NCBI GenBank assembly: GCA_019775845.1
Contig: JADQAV010000031.1
Location: 62,138 to 126,137, forward strand
DNA length: 64,000 nt
Direction: 5' to 3'
Source of the DNA: Myrmaecium sp. VS I D KN 1
Taxonomy: Eukaryota > Ascomycota > Dothideomycetes > Valsariales > Valsariaceae
Shown here: positions 10,508 through 23,500 of the stretch, one piece after another
Layout of the letters: each line of letters starts with the position of its first letter
Numbering within the stretch: the stretch's first letter is position 1
Notes under the pieces: generated by a model
Told to the model about the DNA's origin: nothing
What the model saw: the letters and a program-made list of their open reading frames with translations, nothing else
Databases searched by the model: none
Position numbers and translations under genes: made by a program

Positions 10508-13500
10508 TGCGACTTTCAGATGCGGAAGCTCTCGTACCACAGCAGCCAGGAGCAGGAAGAGGCAGAAAAGAGGTGAGTATGGACCCAGCCAATCCTCAAT
10601 GAGATGAATGTCAACGGATGTGCTATGATCTAATCGAGCGCCCTCTGGTATGCCCAATGGTTCCACCGAAACTAGCAGAATCAAGAGCGGACAAGAGGGT
10701 CTCTTCTTATAGCTGTTAAAGCTCAAGGGATCCTCGTTGCCTCGAACCCAGGTGTACATGTTGGACGCCGAAGGCAACCACCCCGGCGCTGTCTTATAGG
10801 CTGATGTTCCGCTTCATATGCCCGCTTATACGGCATGTCGGAAGAGAGGGCCGCGGGGTGAAGGTTTGACAACGGTGGACTGGAACGGAAGGCTCGCACG
10901 GTAGACCGCGCGTCATCGCCATCCCCAAGAAAAGTAACAGATTCAGGCATATCCGGCGTAGGAGCTCTGAGCAGAGAGACAATCATATGCTTATCCCTCA
11001 ACCGGCTCGCTCTCGTATCACAGCCTTGGAGGTGGCGGTTTGCTTCTGAGCAACGGGATCAGACGCGGAATTCCTCAACTTATTGGTGCATTGTGGGAGA
11101 CGACGAGAATCTCCTCGAAGAAGGAGAGTCCGCAGCCCTCCATTCGGGGTATCAGGATACCAGGCAACTTCTTGTGCGCGCTGGTTGACGCGGCTTTTAC
11201 GGTTCGTGTTGCGTTCCACGCCTGGGCTTTTGAGAGTTCTTCTACCATGTGTCGTACAGGACTCGATCTTGACACGAGCATTTCCGTCCCCAGTGTCCCA
11301 CCCGTAATCGTCTCCGCAGAACTGTCTATGGATGCAGTCAGGGCCGCAGCGAGACGGATGACAAGGCTGCGATCATCGCACGTTGCGCAATTGGCCCGTT
11401 ACATCGTTAAATGACCGCTTATATGATCTTCCCCCTCAAAGGTCTGTAAAGTGTTCTTCGTAACATACAATATTCAATCTATACCTCAAGTCATCTAAAT
11501 AGATGTTGTCCCATCTCCACATTCTTCTCTTCCGCTCCAATTCGAGCGATCTGTCATACGCAACCAGCTTAATCGACAGTTGTTCGCTTCTCGACATCTG
11601 CCGCCTCTTGCGCTCGACGTGCCTCTCACGAGTGCGCGATCGCGACTCGATGAATCCTCTTCCTGCACCACTTCGCTAGTCTTCGTCAAGTTGTCTTCCT
11701 GTGCGTCGCGCCAGCAAGTTGGAGAGATTACATCAGTAGTATCACGAGAAGCGCCGTGGAGGAATTCATATCCTGTCCCCTAAGGTTCCTGACTGCGTAG
11801 CGAAAGAAGACGTAGATCTAGACTGCCCGCGTGGCTCTCCGTCTCAAACCCGTGGTCTGCTCTCTTCAAAGAGAAAAGCAAAGGAAAAGGAAAACAACAA
11901 AAAAGGAAGTAAAGGGATAGCGAACAAAAGAAAGGAAAACCGGGTATTTTGTTTTCTTTTTTCGTCCTTGATATTGTTTCCCCTTCAAATTGTCCCTAAC
12001 CCCGTCCCTCTGAAAAAGCCCACGGCACGTGGAACATTAGTCTTCTTTGTCGCCAGCGAGTTTTAGTTTGACAGCCGGGTTTTGGTGCACGGAAGGGATT
12101 CGGAATCCGAAGAAAGCGGAGGTGTTTGAGGTAGGTTTGTGCGTTGAGACATTATGGTTTCGCTCCTCTCTTGCCCTTAGATTCACATACATCCTCCCGT
12201 CCAAGAATGAAAGCAAAGAAGAGATACAAGAGAACAAAAACAGGCGAATTCGAAAGGAAGCCCACAGCCTCCCAAACTCTCGGTCCAAGCAAGAAGCGGT
12301 ATCAAGAGAAGCAGATAAATCCAAATGCTACTCCTCCTCTCCCTCCTCATCGCGCTGGTCCACCTGGGCCTCTGGGCGCTCTTGTCTCTCGCCCGCATCA
12401 TCTTTTGCAGGTTGTGGCGGCGACCGGAGGAGCGACAGAGAAGCAATATCCGCAGCAGCAGCAGGAACAGAGTGATGGAGAGACAGAAGAAGCGGGTGCG
12501 GATACAGGAGCCGTGTTGAAAGGGGAAGGGCCTGAGCATTTGAAAAGCATGGGAGGGAATATAATGTCCCGCTTGTCCAGCGTCCATAAAATTCCGCGAA
12601 GGAAATGTTTCCGGATGTGTTGGGGGGCCAAACAAACCGAGGAACTGCGAAGAGAAGAGAGTTTGCGGCTGCGGCGAAGGACCGGAGAAGCTTAGGGAAA
12701 TTGCCATCGCATATATGGCGAAGAGAAAGGAATAAGAGCAATGGTTCGCACGTGAAGGGACTCAACATCGCTTACACCGATCAGAGTTTGAAGGAAGAGA
12801 AAAAAGTACCCGGGATATACCCCTTCCCTTAAGACATGCTGGATTCTGGAAAGAGGTTCGATAGAAAAGACCAAAGAAAAGAAAAGAAAACATTTAAAAG
12901 CAGAGAACCCTATACCTCGATGCATAAGTCTCCTGTTCCTCCGATATGTGATAGAAGCAATAGCAATCACACCGCGAGAAACCTTGTTAAACATATTCGC
13001 CTCTACATATACATCAAACTTACCACATACCACAAACACAAAGGAATCAGAAGGACGAATCCACCATCGGTCCATTCTTTTCGCAAAGCTCTACCTGGCA
13101 CCGCAGCACCGCTCGTCATCTGCATTCCAACGACGCAAGGCTTAGCAAACGAACGAGCACACCGCACAGGCAGCCAAGTGCAACAAGCAAGAATATGTGA
13201 CCTGACAACTGATGACTCGGCCAATAGGGCCATGAGTGAAGCCAGCGCGCACGAGGAAGGAGAGGACTGGGAAGAGGAAGATGTTAGGTTGATGATAGCG
13301 ACCTTCCAATCACAGACTCCTTCATCAGAGATAGATAGGTAGCGAGTAGTACTGTAAATGAGTCAGTAACGTTGATCCCCCTCCGCCCCTGCTAGATAGG
13401 TAGGGACAGTATCCCATGATCCCTCGAGAGAAAGAACAAAAGCAAGGAAGTCAGTGTCCCGTTGCGCTCTGACGACGAGGACAACGACGGGGATAAGGGC

Positions 13501-16325
13501 AGGGAGGATAGGTTATCTCCCTGTCGATAGGTACTAGGATCTGCGGGGCGGAGCATCACTCCGGCTCGAGTGATAAGGGACGGATGCGTAAGGGTATCAG
13601 GATTGGATGAGATACCGTACGTACAGTACTACAGTACTAGGTTTAGGGAGCGTGGGGAAGAACGAGGGCCAACTATTACTACTACCTCATAGTTGCAGGA
13701 GGGCACGTGGGCTGTGGGCTGTGCAATCAATCCCCAGTCCCCTTATTATAGAATGGCCTCTTATGGTACCGCAGGGAAGAGAGATACGAGTTGCGCGGGA
13801 TCAATATGGAGTAGTACATACTTACATAAGTACTTAGGTAGTACATGCGTGACCTTCATCCGAAGGAGGACGATAAGGTAGTTAACGCATCAACTGCATC
13901 CCAATCGTATCGACGCGTTACCTCCAGTTATCTTCAAGCTTTTATCGAGAGAAGAGGAAGGTCGAGGCCGCAAGCAAGTAAACACCGCCCGCCCGCCCTG
14001 AATATTTTTACCCCATCCGGAAAGTGAACGGCGAGTGTGGGGGGATTGGGGGGAAGGGAGAGAGGTGGTGGCGGTGGTGGGGGATAAGCACCTATCCGCA
14101 TCCGCCTTCCCCGGAAAAAGAAAGAACAACTAAATAAACCCCGATGTTCCGGTTTGACTTTACCTAGCGGAGGAGGGCGGAGGCGCCTCTGCCGTTGTTT
14201 AGCTTCAACCCACGACGGTACCAGTGAGATAAGATAGCATGTGCCACCCATGGATGGGGGAAGATGGGTGGCCATGTGACGACGATCCCGCTGCGGAAAC
14301 GAAAGCGGTGGTGGGTGGCGGATGGCTGTTGCGGCGCGTTCCTGGAAGGCGAAGAAAGGGGAAATGTAATGGGATTCATTCCTTTTTGTCATGCTTTTTT
14401 ACCTACCTTATCCTGTCGGGGTTCCTGGGGACAAGCCTCTTTTGCTCCAGTGCTCGCTCGAGTCTTGTTTTTGCCTGCGAAAGGTGGAGGATCGACCTTC
14501 CTTGTCTGGAGACTGTGGGGTATAAAGTGAGCTTGTTGGAAGTCATTAGTAAGCCGAGCTTCTTATCGTGGTCGCTGGCTTATCGGGCTTGACCTTTAAT
14601 CGCACTGCATTCATTCATTCATCCATCAGTGTCGTACAGATTGAATATGACTTGCGACCAATCAGACAAACTATATCGCCTTGAGGGAGCCTGGATGTGA
14701 AATTCAGACAAACTCGAAGAAAACTTCACGATATCAGATAGAAGAAGCATCAACGGCCTCGCAACACGTCCCCCCCGCCCCTGCCACTAACAGTATCTGG
14801 TCCATCCCCTCCCCCGTTATCCCCCTTGCGGGTGCAGCCGCCAATGATCGGCGCAGTCTTGGCCACATGGTACCTTGCTTGCATCCGGCCGGGTGCCGGG
14901 GGCGTCGTGGTCAGTGGAGGTCGTGCAAATGGATGGGAACCTACCATGATGGTTCCGGCTCCCGAACACCGGTGGCAATGGAATGGATGGAATTGACGTG
15001 AGGTAAGAGCGTCGTACAGCTTAGTCAATTCTCTAGAGATAAGGTGGACGGAGTGGGAGAGTGTTGTGTAACGGGTGATGCTGATGATGAGGATGATGCA
15101 AACACCAAAGGCTGGAAAGATGATAGGAATGTAGCGGTGAAGGGGCAGATGGGTTTCTGATACTCGACCAGCTGGCCAGCTGCGTCGAACGAGGTCGAGA
15201 TGGAGTATCTGATTGGTACAGCAAAAAACTGGCGGGACGGGACGAGGTAGCTACATTAGCTATCCCCCCGAGGTGTCTGCGGAGACGCGGGTTTCAGCTG
15301 GATATCGGGCGTGCCTCACAGCTGGCTAGTACTATCCGCAGCTGTTATCAGGGTTGAGGTTGTGTGCCTGGGATGTAAGTATGTAAGCCTTTGGTGCGTC
15401 GTTCCGTTGATAACAGAAGTCCTTGCTACTAGGCACGTAAATATGTAGGTACACAGCTGCAGTACCTTGATATCGTGCTGTCTATTTTTAGGGGTAAAGA
15501 TCATCGCTCCGTCCACCAGGAGTGGGCGTTAGTTGCCCGTCTGATCCCGTATGTACAACAAGGTGCTAAAATCAAATCCGCCAAGGGGTTACTCCTAGAG
15601 CAATCGACATGGGGACATGACGACCGAGGCCGAGGCAGGCCAGCCTTGCGACTTTTACCTAAACACCCACATGCAGTGTTTTGGTTGATGGATTGCGATT
15701 CATTGCCAGAAAAAGACGCCATATCCCGCGCGGGATGAATGTCTACATATTGTTGCAAGATCGATATTGGACCGGACGAGGAAGGGATGCTCCTATCATC
15801 CTTCGGAGACGTGGTGTCGTGTCCCGGAGCAGGGCGTCGCATTATCGTCTGCTCATCGACATACATGCCTTGCGCGCCTGCGTTCGTGCGGTTCGTATTG
15901 TCTTGCGTGATTCAGAGCGTACAGTAAACATTCAGGTACAATGAGGCCTCAAATTCATCCACCATGCGCATATGTAGTATAGAGAGACCCAATAGCTCCG
16001 ACAGCATCTTCACAGCCTCAGCCACGTGTGACGGACGACGGAGGGAGTCGGAGCAGAACGAGTCATGGTCGTCGAGCGCACTCACCGTTTTGCGTTTGCG
16101 CATGCGCAATCCAATCATGCCGCAGTACATATGTACAGTAGGTAACGTTGTACGAGTCCAGCAAGCAGCTTTTCCGTTGCTGCGGCTGCGCTGCGCACGT
16201 CAGAGATGGGAGGGATGATTGCTATCGTGGGGGTCCATTGTACAGTACACCTCATGTAGCCAAAGGGTGTGGCAGGGTCCCTCAAAGAGAGAGAGAGAGG
16301 ATGGAGGTTTGGAGGTCCTGCCGCA

Positions 16326-16362
16326 GCTTATCAACAATGGCATGCCGCCACCATTGATAAGC
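16326..16362. repeat. Short imperfect inverted repeat (hairpin)
   Basis: GCTTATCAACAATGG is followed after ten bases by CCATTGATAAGC. The arms pair over 12 bp with a three-base bulge in the left arm. It stands alone in the gene-poor spacer. It could be a hairpin in a transcript, a terminator-like structure or the remains of a small inverted-repeat element. Confidence 0.55.
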
Positions 16363-17766
16363 CCGGCCGGTCAAGATGGAGTTGAAGGTTACCAGGTACA
16401 GTGCCACTACTACCATACAGGCATGACCGCGCGCTTCCGCTTCGTTTTCTTAATCGGGCTGTGCAAGAGAGGCGCATCCTGTCCTTTCTCGACCGCATAT
16501 TATAATGATTTACATCCTGTAAATATTTACTGAATCGTAGCAAGACCTCCCATACTCCAACCAATAATCAATATTGTACCTGCCTCAGGGTTCGGTCCAC
16601 CGTGCTTCCGAAGGGGTGGGCTCGGTTAGTTGCGGGCGCGGGTGCAGTTGTACGGGTGTGTGTGTGGTAAAATCGTGCTAAGTTTTAGTCAGAAGTACCT
16701 CAAGGCTGACGGGGGGTTTCCGATGTGAGAAGATGAGACCGGACATCTTGCGCATGTGCGGCAGTGGATGTTGATCAGTATCGCACTGTATTGTACGGTT
16801 CCTATCATCCGCTGCTGATGACTGCCATTTTCAGCTGTCGTTGGCGGTTAGGATCTGTGTAAGGGAGACGTCGGGAAGAATGAAGTGAAGAACCGCGAAA
16901 TCAGGCAAGATCAGGCAGGTGTGAGGTGCTTGCCGGGCCCGGGTTGCGATGACCAACGGAATGGTCGGGGGTTGCGGGCGCCCACGGCCGACATCCCACG
17001 CAGCCCCCCCGGGGAGGGACAAAGCTCTTGCCTGGCCAGCCCGACAAATGGAACGGCGGGCTGTGCTTTGGCAACCGGAACGCCGCCCTTCTGGAAACAA
17101 CGCGCGCACACCCGCACACCCGCGCACACCCGCACAACTCACACAAATCAGCTACTACAGAGTCCCTACCTTTACCCGCCTGCGCCCGCCCGTCCGCCCT
17201 TATCTCCCTTCCACCCTCCCAGCTCCCCTCCTCCTGCCAGTCCAGCTGCGATCTCGCGGACCCGCCCAACGGCCCCAGAGGTCCCCCTCCCCAGCACAGC
17301 TCTCGCCGCTGTTCTTTCCGCCCTAAACCGCATTGTGTACTTATATATCTGTGCCATGGCCGGTCTGTCGCCCACCCACCCTCCCTCCCCCCCCAGCGCG
17401 TGGGAGCTAAAAGTGATTCTGTCCATGCGGGCGGCCTGCTAAAAAGTCCCAGAGTACCTCCACCGACCTCTCCCTTTCAATCTCTGGGTCCTCCTTTCCC
17501 CTTGACCACTTTAGTCGCCCTCTCCCGACCGCCCGACCGTTCGACGAACCTCTGACTGCTGCTGTCTGGGCTGTGATTGCTTCGACGGCCCCCTGCACCT
17601 GCTCGACTACCACTGGACCCACCCGGGTGCCAGCCTGATACCGAACAACAAGGGCGACTGCCCCCCGTGACAGCCCGGGGATCACGGTCCTAGCCGACGA
17701 GGCCGTTGTGCTACTAGTCGGAATTCTTATCTGGTGCGCGGGCTCCCCTGCTCAGCTCAGCCTTAG

Positions 17767-17784
17767 TACAGTAGTAGTACTGTA
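17767..17784. repeat. GTAC-centred inverted repeat upstream of the gene at 17994
   Basis: Arms TACAGTA and TACTGTA flank the spacer GTAG, about 210 bp upstream of the start codon. Similar GTAC/TAC-rich palindromes recur in several spacers of this window. Confidence 0.45.
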
Positions 17785-17993
17785 GGTACATTGTCTCCTA
17801 TAAAGAAAGATAACCTGCCTGGTCCGTGGGACTGACCCGACACTCCCAGCCTAGGCGCTCTCACTTCTCATCCTACCGGCTCGAGGATTGCGCGCCTCAA
17901 TGCGGTTTTCGAGCTGAGCCTCCTGCCATTCAATGCACCCATCTGCTCTTCCGCAGCACATCTCAGACCGGCTACGCGAGCCACCCGACATCG

Positions 17994-19676
17994 ATGTCCA
18001 GTAACAACCCTTCTCCGCCGGCGGGCCTCTCCCGCAACCCGTCGTCGGACCACGAAACCCAACTGCCACGCGGCGAATGTGGCTTCATCCTGCCGGGAGT
18101 GGACCCGGAGGGCGGGAGGAAGCGCTGTTGCTGCCGAAGCTTCTACCCGGATCAAGTCGTCCGCTCACAGTGCGGGTGCGGACACCAGGCATGGCACCAT
18201 GAAGCCCAGCCGTTGGCGACGGTGTCGGCGGAGCAGTACCTCGCCGTCACGAAGGAACTTCAAGCCTTGAAGCAACAGGTCAGAAGATACGACTACCTTG
18301 AGCGCGAACTGGCAAGGGAAAGAGCAATACGTGAAGAGCGAGATAGGATCTGGAGGACATTGGAACAGAGGATTTACGAGAGCATGAAACTGCTCAAGGT
18401 CAGCATGGACGATAAGGTGGAGGCCGTCATCGACAAGACACAGGAGAACCACGATGCGATCAAGAACTTGCAGAACAAGATGATGATCGTCGACGATTCG
18501 ACCATGGACATCGAGACGAGGGTAGAGAAGCTGGAGAAAGACCGGGGCTGGCGGTCTCGCTCGTTGACTCCTGTGCTCGAAGCGAGCCCCGAGCAGCCGA
18601 ACATGCGTCTTCCCATCCGCGTCGAAAAGCCTAACCTCCCACAGGAATGGCAGACGAAGGTCATCATGGTTCCGAGCCGATCGCAACGGTACGCGTTCGA
18701 ACCGGACAGCGTCGGCTACAAGCGGTGCAAGTCGCGCAACCTCCACCAGGACCTGCACTTCTACGGCGCCGACAGCAGCACCTTCATCCATGGGATCGAA
18801 GTGGCTTTCAAGGGTCTGCTACGCGGTCGTCCCTGGATTCCCCTCGTCGGCTACCGTCCCGCCGACGACCCGTTCGGCCGCATCGTTCTTCGACCCCTCG
18901 CCGACGCGGACTGCTTCAAAGATCGCTGGGACCAAGCTTTCCTCGATTATCACTGCATCGCGCACGACAAGCTCCAAGGGAACCTGCTCTTCATCGCGCT
19001 CCAGCATGAGGAGCTTTCCTGGCACGAAATACGCTTCCTCCCTGCCGTACCTGGGACTGACCAGTCCTGCTGGGCGCACCACGACGAGCTCGATGGCAAG
19101 CAGGGCTTGTACAAAAGCTTGGACTCAGAACTCATGTACGATGACACCGCGGAACCTCCGCCTTACTCCTCCCAACACCACCAACAGCAGCTGCAACAAC
19201 AGCAGCAGCAGCATCAGCAGCACAACGCTCACGCCGGCTCGCACGACAGGATGCTCCCACGCCCACGCTCTCTCGTCGCCCAAACCCCGCTCGAGGTGCT
19301 CGCGGCCTCGGCCTCGGCACTGGTACCCATGGCCAGCGCGCGCACCAAGACCTCCGCGGCGGTCTCGGAGCGCAGCCTGCCTCTCACCGACACGAGCTAC
19401 GATCTCGATCCCGGCTCGGACGACGAGCACCGCGAGAAGCGACCGAAGCTGCGACCGAAGCAGTCGCTACCCGCCGTCACGGCCGGGACGAGCGCGCCGA
19501 TGTCTGCTCCGGCCACGCCGACGACGACGACGACGGTGTACGTGTCCGGCCGGTCGAAGCGGAAGATGCCCCTGAAGGCGAAGGATCCCGTTCGCTTCAA
19601 CGTGACGGAGTGGCGGCCCTCGACGCTCTTGCATCGGAATCATAATAAGGATCGGGCGGCGGGGGCGGCGACGTGA
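17994..19676 (+). CDS. Protein of unknown function with N-terminal Cys/His motif and coiled coil
   Basis: Single-exon gene, 560 residues from the ATG at 17994. The frame is open further upstream, but that part is leader-like. I do not recognise the family. Visible parts: a Cys/His-rich segment at about residues 27-70 (CGFILPG, KRCCCRSFYPDQ, QCGCGHQAWHH), which may bind a metal; a strongly charged coiled coil at about 80-185 (LKQQVRRYDYLERELARERA); a well-formed globular-looking block at about 215-385 (FIHGIEVAFKGLLRGRPWIP, GYRPADDPFGRIVLRPLADA); a PPPY motif; a poly-Gln/His run (19183-19222); and a disordered tail with basic patches (REKRPKLRPK, GRSKRKMPLK). The basic patches suggest nuclear location, which is inference. 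It looks like a lineage-conserved fungal protein and not a chance frame. Confidence 0.8.
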   Translation: MSSNNPSPPAGLSRNPSSDHETQLPRGECGFILPGVDPEGGRKRCCCRSFYPDQVVRSQCGCGHQAWHHEAQPLATVSAEQYLAVTKELQALKQQVRRYDYLERELARERAIREERDRIWRTLEQRIYESMKLLKVSMDDKVEAVIDKTQENHDAIKNLQNKMMIVDDSTMDIETRVEKLEKDRGWRSRSLTPVLEASPEQPNMRLPIRVEKPNLPQEWQTKVIMVPSRSQRYAFEPDSVGYKRCKSRNLHQDLHFYGADSSTFIHGIEVAFKGLLRGRPWIPLVGYRPADDPFGRIVLRPLADADCFKDRWDQAFLDYHCIAHDKLQGNLLFIALQHEELSWHEIRFLPAVPGTDQSCWAHHDELDGKQGLYKSLDSELMYDDTAEPPPYSSQHHQQQLQQQQQQHQQHNAHAGSHDRMLPRPRSLVAQTPLEVLAASASALVPMASARTKTSAAVSERSLPLTDTSYDLDPGSDDEHREKRPKLRPKQSLPAVTAGTSAPMSAPATPTTTTTVYVSGRSKRKMPLKAKDPVRFNVTEWRPSTLLHRNHNKDRAAGAAT

Positions 19677-20481
19677 GCGGAGAAGTCGGTGTCTTCTCCT
19701 TTCGGACAACCGAGGGGTTTTCTTTCCATGCCAGCGATCGTCCAAGCGGTGTTTGTTAGTTCATTCTCCATCTCACTTTACGTCTTCTTTTTAGCGATTG
19801 GTTTCTTCTGGGATGTTAGGATACCCCGGCGCTTTGTCTTCTCCTTTTCCTTTTCTTTCCCCCTTTCGTATCATGCTGCCGCGGCGGTCGTAGAAGTAGC
19901 AGCGATAGCTATCACGATAATTGTCGTATACATGCATATTTTTCTCAACGAACGTTTCTCTTTCTCTCGGTGATGTGTACGTTCTCAGCGGTGGGAAGGG
20001 ATTTCACAATATGCCCCGGCACATACTGTACAAAGACATCGACAGATGCAGTGTTCATCCGAACCGTCGCATGTGGCTTTTACGCCACTATCCTTCCCTT
20101 CCACAATGTTTTCGCCCCTTTGCTCCCATTTTCTCTCATATCCATCTGCCCGTTCGCCGCCGCAAAACTCATTCAACCTCGACGCAACGCGCTCTTCCCT
20201 TTGCCTAACAGGCGAATGACCCGGCTTCACAACCTCCCTCCCAAACTACCCACATACCTACCTACCATCATCTCCCCCGCGCCTTCTACTTTCCGTCTCG
20301 AACAACTCCAGTCACCGTCCCCAACCCCATCAGTCACCGCCACCATCGACCATCCCAATACCGTTCAAGTCCCCCGGTCCGCTCCTATCCACCCCGCTCC
20401 CCTCCGACCCAGTCTCCTTTACCTTCAACTTCCAAATTAACTTTTCCTCCAAAACTCACTTCGATCCCAGCGAGGCGGCGA

Positions 20482-20559
20482 TGTAAGAAGTAAGAAGTAA
20501 GAAGTAAGAATTAAGAAGTAAGAAGTAAGAAGTAAGGAGTAAGAAGTAAGAAGTAAGAA
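20482..20559. repeat. Tandem repeat of the heptamer GTAAGAA (about 11 copies)
   Basis: About 78 bp of GTAAGAA units with single-base variants (one GAATTAAG and one AAGGAGT). The strands are strongly asymmetric, purine-rich on the plus strand. It lies in non-coding DNA downstream of the gene ending at 19676. Confidence 0.85.
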
Positions 20560-23500
20560 GGGGGATGCGGAAGGTTTGTAAGGTTTGTAGACCGGCGGAT
20601 TTGGATGGTTGGGTGTGTATACTGCGTGCTAGGTACTGCGTACTGCGAGGTTAATGGCTGCTGTACTTCATGGGCTTTCTTCTTTTCTCGTGTCGGGACG
20701 CTGGGCCGGTGGCGAGACCTCGCGGGCTTTGGAGGGAGGGGGTTTTGCTTTTCTTCTCTTGTTTTTTGCTTTTCCTTACTTTTTCCAGGTGGCTTTTACT
20801 TCTTCACCGTACTCATGGCGAGGGGATCCCCAGCACAGTTCTAAGGTAGACAGTGACTCAGATCCTGCGTCCATCCCTCCCGCGCTCCCGTATTATGCGC
20901 AGTTGGCTGCAGAACGGCTCGGTACATATGCTACGGAGCGCGGCGTGTTGGAGGAAAGAGGGAATTATACGTACCTACCTTTTCACACATCTGACCTTGA
21001 GTTCTTCTCAAACTTTTTCCTGATATACTTTTTGTTTTGTTTGTTTGTCGAAAGGGCGAACCTCAGGTGAGGGAAAGTTTGAAGTTTGAAGTTTGATACT
21101 GAGCACGTTATGGAGTTTAAGATATCGTGTGTGGATGATGAGGTTGGGAGGAGGGGAGACGGATCCTATCCCCGGGGGGAAATCGTCGGGGCGGATTGGT
21201 GGCCGGGGGCCTTTCCCGCCCTGAGATGCCCACTCCCCCCGGCCGCATCGGCTGCGAAGCCGCCGCCGCCGCCGTTGCTGGCGGGAGCGAGGGTGGGAAG
21301 CGAGATACCTTATTAAGGGAACTCCTGGGTATAGGTGTGATACTCACACTTTTTGCACCGATTTTGACGTTGTATCTGGCAATCAGATAGCAGCAGGACT
21401 ATCTCTTCTTCCTTCGGAGAATGATCAAGTTATTCACCCCTCTTCCAAGATCTCTTCTTCCATCAAAGCTCTGCATCAACAACAATGCATAGGTACCTTT
21501 TCATATAAATAGGCCACAATTGTAACGTCGTTCACTCGTACATACAAACGAAGCAGCGCAGCATGCTGTCACGGCCTGTCGCATAAGGGTAAAGCCTCCT
21601 TGTGCGAAACCGAGGGACGGCATTGATGGGCCCTGTGGGCAGCTCATGCGTGCGTTCCCGCGACGCAGTCGCTCGCCCGAGAGCGCCGCAGGGGCCCGCA
21701 CGATGCACGAGCTGTGCGCTTCGCCATCGTGGTTATCTACATACTTGTCTCCTCTGGCGGGGGTCATGGGTTGTCGCTGGGAGGGATGGGATCTTGGGGG
21801 GTAAAGGGGCATTTCTCGCAACGCTGTGTGAAGACGGAGCTACGGAATCACTTCATTGAGATGGTGGTGACGATTGTGATGATGATGGTGGGACCCTCGA
21901 AAGGGAAGAGTGGCTTGGCGATGTTGTTTGCACGATCAGGCACAGGGGTCTGCGGCTTTGTACCTTGGAGGGTTGGAGGTGGAGTTCGACCTGATGTTTC
22001 GTCTCGTCTTGCTCAGGACGTGGTTGTATCCGTACATCCATCTCTTCCATTCCAGCTGGTCTCGGCGGTTCAGAACGTCATGTTGGCCCTGTCCGTGACA
22101 ATTTGATATAAGGAGAAGCCACGGTTCACTTCGAAGGATCTCAGGGTAGGGCTGTTGGCGCAGGGTTTGGAGGAAGGGGGACGATGTTGAGGATCTAGAT
22201 CCGAGCCGGGTGGACTCCCTAGCTTAGGAATCCCCCGAGGAGGCGTGAGGGGCCGAAGCAGAAGCGCGAATTCTCCACCGAGTACCCCGTACAATGTACT
22301 CGACTACTCATTGTTAAGCAGAAAAGACGCTTGCTTTTGGAGTATAGTCGATCGCTTTTGGCAGCGCGCCCATTTCGTTTGCTTGCCTCGCAGCTTTCCG
22401 CGATGCATCTTTGTTTGCGAGTTCAACTGAAGTGAATGGATGGTTACTTGGGAATGGAGTGACGAAGGCTGGCTCGGCGTGCTCGGTTTGCTGGGGTGTG
22501 GCTTGCAGTAGCGAGGCGATGAGGCGCGATTTGGAGAGGTCTGTTGGCACGTCGCCAATGGGCGCGCGGCAGCTACCGACTTGGGCGGGCTTGCCTTGGG
22601 TCGCCTCGGACGCCCGAATGAGCCGGACAGGCGTCGTTTCTTGTCCGCAAAGGAGCGAATCCCGTTTCTTTGGTGGGGTTTGCTTGGTCAGAGGAAAAAC
22701 TCTGAAGATTCTGCTGCGGCCTGCGGGAGGGGTGGACGGTCCTGAGTTGGTTGGTTCTTGGTGCGGCTGCAGCCTGCATGTTCAGAAGCCGATGAGGAGG
22801 GGATGGAGGCCGCTGCCTATGACGGTTGGCAAGAAACAGACCGATGAAGCCAGGCCCTGCTGAAGATAATTTCCCTGAAGGTCCCGACTTCAGTAATGGT
22901 CTGATAGAGGGCGAAATGTGCTGCGCTGCGCTGCGTTCTGTTCCAGTGTCGTCTTGCAACCTATACATACATACTGTACATATGTACCTTAGCAGCATGG
23001 GCGACGGTGTTAGGGGGATGATCGCCCTGGATCGTCTGCTGTTAGCATCGCGGACAGCGGTCGACCCTGCGATTGTCGCTCGGCCATGGCGCACTTGATC
23101 GCTCCTAGTAACTTTTAGCTGGTTAGGGTCACCACGACGTTTGGCAGAGTCATCCGTGACCAAGAAAGGGCAAGGCCGTGTCTTTTTCTGGCGTCTTTTG
23201 GTTTGAAGGGGTTGCCCTTGCGGCGGACAGAATGGACGACCACCCAGGTGGCATTCGCGCGGCCACACTGCTCGTCTTCATCGTGCAGGCAACCGGTGAA
23301 GAAGGGATGGACGCTGGTATCTTGATATAATCATATACACAGTACCTCAGGTGCCTATGAGTCTGTGGTTGACCATGACGCAGGGAGCTCGGGAAGACTT
23401 TTGCATGACACTGTTTCAGGGTCGATCATCTAACAGATGTCAAATTACCTTGACATGCGGTATGCTTAACTACACGGCATCTACTGTAGGATAGCTACCC

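Larger units (their letters stand above)
10508..17993. other. 7.5 kb gene-poor spacer
   Basis: No gene I can support. From left to right it holds: the shared upstream region of the DOMON-b561 gene; an A-rich tract (about 11,870-11,950); scattered short open frames at 12.0-12.8 kb, including a 64-codon hydrophobic one at 12325-12519 with a basic tail; GTAC-rich palindromic DNA near 13,600-13,840; a 37-bp hairpin at 16326-16362; CACACC-rich simple sequence near 17,100-17,150; and the CT-rich leader of the gene starting at 17994. Frames on both strands are similarly open and do not resemble proteins. A long non-coding transcript or an unrecognised multi-exon gene is possible. Confidence 0.45.
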
